59,290 bases of DNA from Bacillota bacterium (GCA_012735135.1 JAAYHY010000003.1:1-59290); one strand, 5' to 3'; shown: positions 27,269 through 35,934, counted from the stretch's first letter. The notes: generated from the sequence alone by a model not told the origin. Made by a program: numbers and translations.

Positions 27269-27523
27269 TTACGCTTCCTCTTGAACCGTGTTATCTTCCT
27301 CATCATAGGGGAGATTGAATTGTTCGGCGATAATATCAAGGCAATCGGCAATGACAGCGCAGATACAACCGCAGTCGACAAAGATGAATTTTCGATCGAG
27401 GGTAGCCACGAGCACATTATCGATGACGGCGACGACCTTGACCCATTCCCGGTCACCGGATTCGAGGATGAGAAGGACCTTTTCCCCTTTTAGTCTCCTT
27501 AACACATCACAGAGGTTTTCCAA
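27269..27523 (-). CDS. small conserved-looking protein, function unknown
   Basis: An 84-residue protein with an N-terminal strand-rich part (KVLLILESGDREWVKVVAVI, then LDRKFIFVDCGCICAVIADC) and an acidic tail (YDEEDNTVQEEA). The strand pattern resembles small Sm-like or DUF2642-like barrels, but I cannot assign it. The listed start is TTG 27523, which has no site at the right distance. A good AAAGGGGG lies 8 bases before an in-frame ATT at 27538, which would add five residues. Confidence 0.65.
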   Translation of the reverse strand: MENLCDVLRRLKGEKVLLILESGDREWVKVVAVIDNVLVATLDRKFIFVDCGCICAVIADCLDIIAEQFNLPYDEEDNTVQEEA

Positions 27524-27600
27524 ACGAGGCCAACTAATGGTCGTTACCCCCTTTCTGTCTTTGTAAATATTCTATGATGACCTTAAGGAGCAGTGCCGGT

Positions 27601-30600
27601 TCAAAGAGAATAAGTTTTACTTATTAATTTATAATATAAATCAATGATCTCCGGCGAGGGAGAGAGGCCCAATTCCTCCCGGAACAGGGCGGTTAAGGTT
27701 TTAAATTGCTTGTGGACGGCTTTCAGATCGCCGAGACCGGCATAGGCCTTCATTAATAAAGCATGGATCTCTTCGGAGAAGTCGGAAAGATCCAGTAAAG
27801 GACGGAGGTGAAAGATGGCTTGGGAGTGGTTCCTTTTTTCCAGGTAATAACGGCCTAGTTTAATCTGGGCGTCTATATAAAGGTGTCGCAACCGTTCCTG
27901 GAGCGGGAGGAGCCAAGGGTAATCCAGTTCGGTCAGATAATTACCCCGGTATAAGGCGGTGGCTTGTTCAAGAAAGAGAATGGTTTCCTCCAGAGTCCGG
28001 TCCGGGCGGGAAGCAGTTTGGATCAACTTTTCAAATTCAGCTTGGTCGGTTTGGTAACAACCGGGATCAAGCTGATAGCGGCCGCCTTTGTAGGTGACGA
28101 TTTTTTCCGGAAGATTGAGGGCTTGCCGTAGACGATAGAGGGTGGTATGGAAGAGGGCATCCAGGTCTTCCCCTTGGGCCTCCGGCCATAAATCATCGAT
28201 AATCTTCTCCTTGCTAATCGCCTCGCCATGATGGGCCAGATAGACCAGCAGGTGTTTGGCCTTTCTGGTCCGCCATTTGGTATCGGAAATCTCTGTTCCG
28301 TTGACAAACACGTGAAGGGCGCCTAAGGTCTGAAGCTTTATATGGCAGTCTTCTTTAAGTGCTTGGTTCCGGCCCAAAGGTTGGGGGAGTTTTGCTAAAA
28401 ATCGGGAAGCTACCTTTCGCACATCGCCCTCACTATCCTGGGCGAGAAGGAATAATCCTTTTTTTCCTTGCTCATCGCGGAGTTCGGCTAAAGGAGCGCA
28501 GACTCGTTTTCTCACTTCCGGATCAGGGTGCTTAAGTAAGGGGGTGAGAATGGAATGGGCGCGGGCGCCCGAACGGAGAATAATCCGTTGTACAAAGGAT
28601 AATTCAATATTATGTTCGATTCCGGCGCGGAGGATCGGGGCGAAGACTTCAAAACAGGTGAGGAAATTTTGAACGTAGTTGATCCGGGCCGATAAGGTTA
28701 AGGCCTTTTTGGCATAGAATTGAAATTTGCTTTGGTCGCCCTCGGCAAAATAAAGGGCGGCTAAAGCTTGGAAGGCATAGGCGAGAGCCTTGGTAAAACC
28801 CTGTTTTTCCAGGGCGGTGACGGCTTCCAACAAGATCCGTTCGCCTTCTTTGGTCTCCCCGGCTTGGTAGAGAATTAACCCGCCAACGGTCTGACAAGAA
28901 CTGTAACATAAAGAGTCCTTGATCTCATGGAAAGCCAAAGCCCGTTCGATATTGGCTTTTGCCTCAACCATCTTCCCTTGTAACCATAGGCAACGCGCGT
29001 AAAAGGCAAAGCTTAAGGCCAGATAGGTCCGTTCGCCGTTTATCTCCTGCAATAGAGAGATGGCCTTTTGGTAATTGGCTTCGGCCTCTTGGTAATAGCC
29101 AAGATTGGTTTGGACCTCTGCCAAGTGGGTATAGGCGGAGGGCAATGTATCGACCATGCCCAGCTTTTCTTTGCAGGTGACATTTTGTTTTGCAAGCTCA
29201 AGTGCCTTTTGGAGCTCGCCCCAGTCTTCATAAATCATCGACATATGATCTTGGGTATGGTAGCCGGGTAAAAAACCCTCGGGGGAGGAGTCCATGCCCT
29301 TTTTAAAATAATACATAGCTTTAATGTAATTACCTTTTAGGTAATGGACGTTACCCAGTCCTTCCAGGATATAAGGTAACAGATAATGATTGCTCCGGCT
29401 TTTCGCCTTATCCAGGGCGGAAGTCAAAAGTTCCTCCGCCTCCGTCAGGCTTCCCGTTAAGTAAAGACTGACCGCTTTTTCCATCAGCAGATCCAAACGT
29501 TGGTCATGATCTTGGGCCGGCAGGAAGGGCGCGCATTCCGTTAAAAGTTTCAGGCTTTGAAAGAACATCCCCCGGCAACGCAAGACACGGGCCTGCAGAA
29601 TTTTGGACTGGGTTAATCCTGATTTTTCTCCCATGGCCATAAATAAATCAGCGGCTTTCCGGGCTAATTTTTCGGCTGTTTCAATGTAGCCCCGGAAAAT
29701 CTCAATTTCCGCCCGGTAAAGGAGGAGCCAAGGATTGGCTTCGACCAAATCCGGGGGAAGCGATTGGATCCAATTCAGGACCGTCTGCCAACGTCCATTA
29801 TTTAAAGCAGCGCGTCCGGCCTTTACGACCATTGCGGCCATTTCCGCTTTTGCTCCGGCAGCCATAAAATAACGGAGGGCTTGTTCCCATTCTCCTTGCG
29901 AGCGTAATAAAAGGGCGGCTTGATAAGTAAAACGGGAACAATCCTCCCCTAGTTGCAGTTGGAGAAACTCACGAAAAAGTTGATGGTAACGGTAGATATT
30001 TTTTTCTGCGGACAACTGAGTAATAAACAATTGCTCCTTCATCAACCCGGAAAGGATCAGTTGCGCATCGGCGCGGCCGGTCAGTTGGGCGCATAATTCG
30101 GGTGTAAGAACTTCCAAAACAGAGGTGGTGAGGAGAAATTCCCTGGTCTCGTCCGGAAGTTGGGCCAATACTTCGGTGGCTAAATAATCAAAGAGGACTT
30201 GCTTTTCCGTACTGAAAGAACGTAGTGAAGCATGGGCTTCGATGGCGAGCCTTAAAGCGACCGGCCAACCTTCGGTGATTATATGCAAACGTTCAATTTG
30301 TGTAGGGTCGGCGGGGTTTTTTTTCAACTGTTTAATGTAGGCCGCAATTTCTTGGCGGTCAAAACGTAAATCATCCGCGCTCAGGAGGAGTATTTCCTTG
30401 CTGGCCAATAATTTGGCGGGGATAAAGGGGAGGGGCGTCCGGCTGGTCAGCAAAAGGTGGATGTTAGATGGCAAATAATGGAATAATTCTCGCATAAAAT
30501 GGATAATCACCGGGTTGGAGATGGCGTGGAAATCATCGAAGGCAATCGTTATTCCGTCGGTTTTTAAAGCCAGATGATTAATGAACATCGCAGTAAGCAA

Positions 30601-30930
30601 GCGGATCTTGGCTTTTAGCTCTCCTGCTCCATTAATGGAAAAGAGGCCCGTATCCAACCCCGGGGTTACTCGCTGTAATGCCGCCTTCAAGTATTGAAAA
30701 AAAATGATGGGGTCATTATCTTCGGGATCCACATGATACCAGACGACCGGCTTTCCTATTTTGGCGGCCAACTGCGACATATAAACGGTTTTACCATACC
30801 CGGCAGGGGCGATAAAGACAATGGCTTTTATGTAATCAAATCCGGCCGCGAGTTCATGGAGGCGAACCCGTTCAATCAATCCCGGCTGCGTCTTTGGGGG
30901 TAATATTTTCGTGATAAATTCTTCCGCCAT
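27601..30930 (-). CDS. MalT-like STAND ATPase regulator with C-terminal SARP/BTAD domain
   Basis: Large signal-integrating transcription regulator of 1109 residues. It has an N-terminal STAND ATPase with Walker A APAGYGKT (41-48) and Walker B ITIAFDDFH (127-135), a winged-helix part with LLTTSVLEVLTPELCAQLTG, a long TPR array (about 340-750), two HEAT-like repeats (KHPDPEVRKRVCAPLAEL, DSEGDVRKVASRFLAKL), an OmpR-like winged-helix DNA-binding domain (about 850-945; WRTRKAKHLLVYLAHHGEAI) and a bacterial transcriptional activation domain at the end. It thus has a MalT-type front and a SARP-type back. The ATG at 30930 is favoured over GTG 30939 by its upstream spacing. Target unknown; the second GH94 gene is a candidate. 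Confidence 0.88.
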   Translation of the reverse strand: MAEEFITKILPPKTQPGLIERVRLHELAAGFDYIKAIVFIAPAGYGKTVYMSQLAAKIGKPVVWYHVDPEDNDPIIFFQYLKAALQRVTPGLDTGLFSINGAGELKAKIRLLTAMFINHLALKTDGITIAFDDFHAISNPVIIHFMRELFHYLPSNIHLLLTSRTPLPFIPAKLLASKEILLLSADDLRFDRQEIAAYIKQLKKNPADPTQIERLHIITEGWPVALRLAIEAHASLRSFSTEKQVLFDYLATEVLAQLPDETREFLLTTSVLEVLTPELCAQLTGRADAQLILSGLMKEQLFITQLSAEKNIYRYHQLFREFLQLQLGEDCSRFTYQAALLLRSQGEWEQALRYFMAAGAKAEMAAMVVKAGRAALNNGRWQTVLNWIQSLPPDLVEANPWLLLYRAEIEIFRGYIETAEKLARKAADLFMAMGEKSGLTQSKILQARVLRCRGMFFQSLKLLTECAPFLPAQDHDQRLDLLMEKAVSLYLTGSLTEAEELLTSALDKAKSRSNHYLLPYILEGLGNVHYLKGNYIKAMYYFKKGMDSSPEGFLPGYHTQDHMSMIYEDWGELQKALELAKQNVTCKEKLGMVDTLPSAYTHLAEVQTNLGYYQEAEANYQKAISLLQEINGERTYLALSFAFYARCLWLQGKMVEAKANIERALAFHEIKDSLCYSSCQTVGGLILYQAGETKEGERILLEAVTALEKQGFTKALAYAFQALAALYFAEGDQSKFQFYAKKALTLSARINYVQNFLTCFEVFAPILRAGIEHNIELSFVQRIILRSGARAHSILTPLLKHPDPEVRKRVCAPLAELRDEQGKKGLFLLAQDSEGDVRKVASRFLAKLPQPLGRNQALKEDCHIKLQTLGALHVFVNGTEISDTKWRTRKAKHLLVYLAHHGEAISKEKIIDDLWPEAQGEDLDALFHTTLYRLRQALNLPEKIVTYKGGRYQLDPGCYQTDQAEFEKLIQTASRPDRTLEETILFLEQATALYRGNYLTELDYPWLLPLQERLRHLYIDAQIKLGRYYLEKRNHSQAIFHLRPLLDLSDFSEEIHALLMKAYAGLGDLKAVHKQFKTLTALFREELGLSPSPEIIDLYYKLISKTYSL

Positions 30931-31085
30931 TCCTACCACCCGCCTTGTTAGAGCAAATCCGATGCTGTTGGGTATTGCTGATGATCTTTTATTCGCTAAC
31001 TGCTGTCTATAAACCTTTATTTATAAAAGAGAACACCATCTTTCCAGGGAAAACATAGACTATTTTAGGAAAGGGGAGGAATGGG

Positions 31086-31436
31086 ATGTCCTCTTTTGGA
31101 GACAACTACTACGGGCGGCCGGAATTCCAAACCCATGTCCATGAGGTTTTAGGCAGTACCCGCCTTGCCGAACGGAAAGAAGATCCTCATGATCACCGTT
31201 TTGCGACTATATCCGGGGAGGCTATTTTCATCGGTGAAGGCGATCATGTGCACGATGTAAAATTCCGCACCGATTTCTTTACCGAGCATTACCATGAATT
31301 TTTCGGCCGGACTTCGGGGGCGATTCCCGTCGGTGACCGTCATGTCCATTTTTTACAGGCTGTTACCACCTTCGACGATGGCCACCGGCATGAATTCCGG
31401 GTCGCGACTCTCATTGAAGATCCAACCGGAAATTAA
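31086..31436 (+). CDS. YmaF family protein
   Basis: A 116-residue histidine-rich protein with the YmaF repeat pattern: THVHEVLGSTRLAE, DHRFATISGEAIFIGEGDHV, HEFFGRTSGAIPVGDRHVHF and DDGHRHEFRVATLIEDP. The family occurs in Bacillota, often spore formers, and has no established role; metal binding is an inference from the many paired histidines. AAAGGGGAGG precedes the ATG. A terminator follows 50 bases after the stop. Confidence 0.85.
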   Translation: MSSFGDNYYGRPEFQTHVHEVLGSTRLAERKEDPHDHRFATISGEAIFIGEGDHVHDVKFRTDFFTEHYHEFFGRTSGAIPVGDRHVHFLQAVTTFDDGHRHEFRVATLIEDPTGN

Positions 31437-31485
31437 ATTCCTTCGGATAAGAGTAAAATAAAATTGCTCTACGCGTCATGGACAA

Positions 31486-31524
31486 AAGAGCATCTGGAGC
31501 CGAAGCGGTTCCGGATGCTTTTTT
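31486..31524 (+). terminator. rho-independent terminator of the YmaF gene
   Basis: A 13-bp stem (AGCATCTGGAGCC / GGTTCCGGATGCT, two G-U pairs) and a run of six T. The following 215 bases up to the next gene hold two weak hairpins (CCGGAAC/GTTCCGG near 31568-31598; CCATCC/GGATGG near 31614-31634) and a palindrome at 31708. Confidence 0.85.
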
Positions 31525-31707
31525 GTAATATTTAACCGGTCCGCCAGTAATGTATAGGCTGGGGGGCCCGGAACTGTTCGGATGATAACCGGTTCCGGAA
31601 GGATTAAGGTTAACCATCCGGTCCCGTAGGATGGGCCAGTGATAAAGATGGGTTTAAGGGAATAATTACGACTGACGGCAGGTAATATCCGTCCGGAAGC
31701 GAATAGA

Positions 31708-31722
31708 TCAATTTTGAATTGA
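31708..31722. promoter_or_regulatory. 15-bp palindrome upstream of the second GH94 gene
   Basis: TCAATT-TTG-AATTGA is a perfect 6-bp inverted repeat with a 3-base centre, 62-76 bases before the Shine-Dalgarno-supported start. It could be an operator; no matching site was found before the other sugar genes. Confidence 0.4.
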
Positions 31723-31741
31723 ACTGTGGCAAGATTAAGGC

Positions 31742-34162
31742 TTGACGGCAAAAAATAAGGAGAATGAAAGGGGGCGCATCATCATACGTTACGGTTATTT
31801 TGATGACCAAAAACGGGAGTATGTTATTTTAAATCCGGTGACACCGATGTCATGGGTTAATTATTTGGGCACAGCCGAGTATTGTGGGATTATTTCCAAT
31901 AACGCCGCCGGTTATGCCTTTTACCGGTCGGCGAAGACCGGGCGTCTGCTTCGTTTTCGCTTTAACAGTATTCCGATGGATCGCCCGGGGCGGTATGTTT
32001 ACATCAGAGATAACGCCGATGGGGATTATTGGTCGGCTTCATGGCAACCGGTGGGTAAGCCCTTGTCCGCTTATAAGAGCGTCTGCCGCCACGGTCTGGG
32101 CTATACTGTTTTTAATAGTGAATACAAAGGGATAACCACCAATTTCCGGGTTTTTGTCCCGATTGACCGGCCTATCGAACTCTGGGAAGTGGAGGTGGTT
32201 AATAACAGTCAGGAAGAAAGGGATCTTTCGCTCTTTACCTATGCCGAATGGTGTTTCTGGCTGATGGACCAGGATTTATCCAACTTCCAATATATCCTTT
32301 ACACTTGCCGGATGGGGTACCTGGAAGAAGGAATCATCGATTATTCGATCCGCCTGTGGCCGAACCGTCGGCCCCAGGGCTTTATGGCTTCGGTATTGCC
32401 GGTGGAAAGTTTTGATACGGACCGGGAGGCTTTTATCGGCCTTTACCGGCACGAAGGTAATCCGGAAGCGGTGGAAAAAGGAATTTGCGCTAATAGCTTG
32501 GCCCAAGGGGGAAATCCGTGTGCAGCTTTGCAAAACCGCTTGACCTTAAAACCCGGGGAAAAGAAATATGCCTTATATATCCTGGGTATTGGCGATGCGG
32601 CCACCTACGGGGTGGAATGTAAGCGCCTCTATGCCCGGCGGGAACAGGTCGAAGCGGAATTTAACAAACTACAGGCTTACTGGGAACAGCGTTTAGGGCA
32701 GTTTACCTGTGTAACACCTTCCAAAGAGCTTAACACGATGTTAAACATGTGGAACCAGTACCAATGCCATACCACTTTTAATTGGTCCCGTTCAGCCTCT
32801 TTTAATGAAGCCGGCGGACGGGATGGCCTTGGTTACCGGGATACCAACCAGGATACTTTAGGTGTGGTCCACGCCATTCCCGATCTGGTGCGCGCAAAAT
32901 TGATCGATCTTCTGAAGGGGCAGCTTTCCTCCGGAGCGGCGATGCATAGTGTCCAACCGTTAACTTGGGAACAAGGAGAACATAATCGACCACCGGAAAG
33001 CCAAATTTTCTCCGATGACCACCTCTGGCTTCTCCTTTCCGTCCCGGCTTACCTGAAGGAAACGGGGGATTTTACTTTCCTGGATCTGATGGTCCCTTAC
33101 GCCGATCAAGGGACGGCCAGCGTCTATGATCATCTGAAACAAGCATTAGAGTTTTCTTGGGGGAAAAGGGGTCCCCATGGTTTATTGCTAGGTTTAGCAG
33201 CGGACTGGAATGACTGTTTGAATCTGAAAGGTAAAGGAGAGAGCCTCTGGAGTACTTTCTTGTATTGTGTGGCCTTGGATGAATTTACTGCGCTTGCCAC
33301 CTACGTAGGGAAGACCGCCGATGCCAACCATTACCGGAGCTACCGGCAGGCGATCCAAGAAAAAATTCATCAGTACGCTTGGGACGGCCGGTGGTTCCTC
33401 CGCGGTTATCTCGATAGCGGTAAGAAACTGGGGGGGCAGGAAAGCGAGCAGACGAAGATCTTTTTAAACAGCCAGACGTGGGCGGTGATCGCCCGGGTGG
33501 CGGAGGAAGACCGGTTGCGGCAAGCAATGGATAGCGTGCATGAGCTTTTGGCGACCGAACACGGGATCGTGAAAAACTACCCGGCTTACCGGGAGCATAT
33601 CCTGGAAGTCGGGGCGATTACCGATTTTCCACCCGGACTAAAGGAGAACGCCGCGATTTTTTGTCATACCAATACTTGGGCGGTGATTGCCGAGGCGATG
33701 CTTGGCCGGGGGGACCGGGCTTTTGCCTACTACCTTTCCTTCTTGCCGGCGGCCAAAAATGACCAGGCCGAGGTATATACCATGGAACCCTATGTTTATT
33801 GCCAGTTTATTACCGGGAAAGAACATCCATATTATTTTGGGCGGGCCCGTAATTCCTGGCTGACCGGGACCGCGGCCTGGAGTTTTGTGGCGGTTAGCCA
33901 GTACATATTAGGGATCCGTCCGGCTTATGACGGTTTGCGGATCGACCCGGTCATTCCCCGGGATTGGGCGGGGTTTGAAGTGAAACGCCGCTTCCGTGGG
34001 AAAAACTTTACGATCAAAGTAGTCAATCCGCACCGGGTCTGCCGTGGGGTGGCGGAATTGAAACTCAACGGGGAAGTGCTTCCCGGTAACCTGATTCCCC
34101 TTGGGCGCATGCAGGAGGAAAACCTGGTCGAAGTGGTGCTGGGGGAAGAAAAGAATAGCTAG
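31742..34162 (+). CDS. GH94 glycoside phosphorylase, chitobiose phosphorylase-like
   Basis: Second GH94 enzyme, 806 residues from the TTG at 31742. It differs from the cellobiose phosphorylase at 20125: it has SFNEAGGRDGLGYRDTNQD, SDDHLWLL and YADQGTASVYDHLKQALEF, which look more like N,N'-diacetylchitobiose phosphorylase; the ADWND acid motif is intact. Substrate cannot be fixed from sequence; cellobionate or another beta-linked disaccharide is possible. Homologues start with M-K-Y-G-Y-F-D, which here lines up with ATA CGT TAC (31784), nine bases after AAAGGGGG. The TTG start lacks a proper site. Confidence 0.87.
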   Translation: MTAKNKENERGRIIIRYGYFDDQKREYVILNPVTPMSWVNYLGTAEYCGIISNNAAGYAFYRSAKTGRLLRFRFNSIPMDRPGRYVYIRDNADGDYWSASWQPVGKPLSAYKSVCRHGLGYTVFNSEYKGITTNFRVFVPIDRPIELWEVEVVNNSQEERDLSLFTYAEWCFWLMDQDLSNFQYILYTCRMGYLEEGIIDYSIRLWPNRRPQGFMASVLPVESFDTDREAFIGLYRHEGNPEAVEKGICANSLAQGGNPCAALQNRLTLKPGEKKYALYILGIGDAATYGVECKRLYARREQVEAEFNKLQAYWEQRLGQFTCVTPSKELNTMLNMWNQYQCHTTFNWSRSASFNEAGGRDGLGYRDTNQDTLGVVHAIPDLVRAKLIDLLKGQLSSGAAMHSVQPLTWEQGEHNRPPESQIFSDDHLWLLLSVPAYLKETGDFTFLDLMVPYADQGTASVYDHLKQALEFSWGKRGPHGLLLGLAADWNDCLNLKGKGESLWSTFLYCVALDEFTALATYVGKTADANHYRSYRQAIQEKIHQYAWDGRWFLRGYLDSGKKLGGQESEQTKIFLNSQTWAVIARVAEEDRLRQAMDSVHELLATEHGIVKNYPAYREHILEVGAITDFPPGLKENAAIFCHTNTWAVIAEAMLGRGDRAFAYYLSFLPAAKNDQAEVYTMEPYVYCQFITGKEHPYYFGRARNSWLTGTAAWSFVAVSQYILGIRPAYDGLRIDPVIPRDWAGFEVKRRFRGKNFTIKVVNPHRVCRGVAELKLNGEVLPGNLIPLGRMQEENLVEVVLGEEKNS

Positions 34163-34167
34163 TTGCG

Positions 34168-34199
34168 GAAAAAAAGACCGGCCGTTAATCTGGCCGGTC
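34168..34199 (-). terminator. hairpin between the GH94 gene and a small minus-strand gene
   Basis: GACCGGCC / GGCCGGTC stem with an 8-base loop. Read on the minus strand it is followed by seven T, a good terminator. On the plus strand it is followed by AAAATTTT and would be poor. Confidence 0.65.
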
Positions 34200-34310
34200 A
34201 AAATTTTGGGTATTATTGATCTGTTCAGCGCCTTCGGGACGATATCCCTTTTGCCGCCGTTTCTGCCAGATCCAGTGCGCCAAGCCAGTAACCTTTTGGA
34301 GTTTGCTCAA
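34185..34310 (-). CDS. small basic protein (41 codons), function unknown
   Basis: A minus-strand frame from TTG 34310 to TAA 34185 gives MSKLQKVTGLAHWIWQKRRQ followed by KGYRPEGAEQINNTQNFDRP and D. The composition looks like real protein, and the stop codon lies in the loop of a minus-strand terminator, as expected for a short gene. No good site precedes the first TTG; AAAAGG lies 8 bases before an internal TTG that would give a 32-residue form. It may also be the 3' remnant of a longer gene. It fills part of the 290-base gap after the GH94 gene. Confidence 0.45.
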   Translation of the reverse strand: MSKLQKVTGLAHWIWQKRRQKGYRPEGAEQINNTQNFDRPD

Positions 34311-34453
34311 TGTCGCCGGGGTTGACTATGAAGGCCCTTTTCGGGAACGGACTTTAGGGCACTGGGGGGTAAAAATGAAACATAAATAAAGGGTTTTCGT
34401 CTAAAATTATAGAAGATTAATAAATTGTTGGTAGGGTCTCGGGGGGTGAAGCG

Positions 34454-34870
34454 ATGAATTGGCTTATGCTTCTGATGAGCACTATGATCATGGCAATGTT
34501 GATCTTTGCCTTGGTGATGCGCTATTTTATCCATCTGGAAAGGATGGCCCTGATCAAACAGGGTATTATCCCTCCGGCTTTGATCAACCCCATTCTAAGA
34601 CGGGGGTCTTTTGGCTTATTGCTGGCCGGATTAATTACCACTTTTAGCGGTGGTGGTTTGCTGGCCGGTCTTTTTTATGGGTTGGGAACGGGTTTTTGGT
34701 TAATTGGAGGCTTCGTTCCCATTGGCGTTGGGCTGGCTTTGATCTGCGGATATTTGCTTGGTGGTAGTCAGGGACAGGAAAAGCAAGACCAGCCAGGAGG
34801 GGAAGAGGTTGGCGCCGAGCCGATCCACCGGCCGGAATTGATTCCTGTTCAACCTGGAGACAAAAAATAG
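34454..34870 (+). CDS. small membrane protein, DUF6249-like
   Basis: 138 residues with a membrane segment at the N-terminus (about 4-23), a short cytoplasmic stretch with YFIHLERMALIKQGIIPPA, two more segments (about 52-75 and 78-103) and a charged Gln/Glu/Pro-rich tail. The pattern of a helix, an E-R-x-A-L-I-x-x-G motif and a hydrophobic hairpin recalls DUF6249 proteins; this is a tentative family call. GGGGGTG lies before the ATG. Confidence 0.7.
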   Translation: MNWLMLLMSTMIMAMLIFALVMRYFIHLERMALIKQGIIPPALINPILRRGSFGLLLAGLITTFSGGGLLAGLFYGLGTGFWLIGGFVPIGVGLALICGYLLGGSQGQEKQDQPGGEEVGAEPIHRPELIPVQPGDKK

Positions 34871-34900
34871 AGCCGTTCTTCACGAAAACGGCTCTTCTTT
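34869..34900. terminator. terminator between convergent genes
   Basis: AGAGCCGTT / AACGGCTCT stem (9 bp), loop CTTCACGAA, with T-rich sequence on the plus side and A-rich sequence on the left, so it may serve both genes. Confidence 0.75.
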
Positions 34901-34930
34901 CATTTGTTTAAGATCTTGGGACCGGCTTCT

Positions 34931-35866
34931 TTATTTTTGAATCACCTGGTCGCCGGTGGCGATTTCCAGACCGCTTCCTAATTTTTGCACAATAGAGCAA
35001 GTGGCGGTCCGCTCTTTTACTTCCGTAACTTTAAGTTCGGCCACTGTTTCGGTGATGGCGTCGATGACCTCTCCGGTGGTCGGGTCTTTTATTTCCTGGA
35101 TTAATTTATGAACGACAAAGACCATTCCATTTTGGACGCCATGGTTGGCGCCGATGTTAATAATGACTCTGTTGGCATCGGCGTAGGCGACTAAACCGGT
35201 TAAACCTTTGATGGGAGCCGGCTGGTAACTCTCGACTTTTTTCGCCAGGGCTTTTACTACCTGGTCAACTGCTTCCCGGAGGGCTTTCCCCAGATTCGTG
35301 GCGCGAAACTCTTCGCTACCGAAATCAAGGGTGTTCCAATCATATTCGATGGAGATGTTGGGTTGCTTCTTCTCACCTTCGCCCTTGGCGGCAACGATAA
35401 TCTCCGCTGTCGTGGTGTCGACTAAACGGGCGTCAATCACCACGCGGGAAGTGGTGGTTTGGAGGCCAAGGCCTTTCCCGCCCAGCGAGAGCGAACCGCC
35501 GGAAGTTTTATTCGAAAATTCGGTTACGCGTCCCATCAGTAAAAACTGGACACCAAGGATCTTTCCGATCCGGGCGGCGCTACCGGCGTCGACCAGTCCC
35601 GAAGCGCCAAAATTTTGTTCATCCAAGATTTTTTGGATCTGTTCCCGTTCCATGACACGGAATTTCCGGGGTTTCAAATCTAGCAAGGCAGTGACAAATT
35701 CATCGGCGACCCCCGTTCCGACATCATAATCGCCCCACCAGACTTCATCAATGGAACCGTCGTCAAAGGGCAAGACCGCGATGGAGTAGAGATCCTGGGC
35801 CCAAACCGGGCTTCCCAGCATAAGTAGGAAAAAAACGGTTAAGAAAAGTAAAGTAATTTTCTTCAA
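34931..35866 (-). CDS. CsgG/HfaB-like secretin-type protein without lipobox
   Basis: CsgG-family protein of 311 residues. It has a signal peptide (about 1-23, cut at VWA-QD), then the CsgG core (IAVLPFDDGS, PRKFRVMEREQIQKILDEQN, GKILGVQFLLMGRVTEF, RLVDTTTAEIIVAAKGEGEK). From about residue 220 it carries an extra domain (ANRVIINIGANHGVQNGMVF, DPTTGEVI) like the FlgT C-terminal domain. E. coli CsgG is a lipoprotein; here no cysteine follows the signal. It may be a periplasmic or outer-membrane protein in this diderm cell; no curli genes are nearby. Confidence 0.82.
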   Translation of the reverse strand: MKKITLLFLTVFFLLMLGSPVWAQDLYSIAVLPFDDGSIDEVWWGDYDVGTGVADEFVTALLDLKPRKFRVMEREQIQKILDEQNFGASGLVDAGSAARIGKILGVQFLLMGRVTEFSNKTSGGSLSLGGKGLGLQTTTSRVVIDARLVDTTTAEIIVAAKGEGEKKQPNISIEYDWNTLDFGSEEFRATNLGKALREAVDQVVKALAKKVESYQPAPIKGLTGLVAYADANRVIINIGANHGVQNGMVFVVHKLIQEIKDPTTGEVIDAITETVAELKVTEVKERTATCSIVQKLGSGLEIATGDQVIQK

Positions 35867-35934
35867 GGTAATTTCTCTCCTTTCATATAAGTAGGTTGCT
35901 TAATTTTTCTCCCGATAGATTTGGATAATCTTAT

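Noticed and set aside
27073-27493. Open frames on both strands around the 84-residue gene
   Set aside because: The minus-strand 84-residue frame has the terminator and better composition; the others are low-complexity or lack sites.
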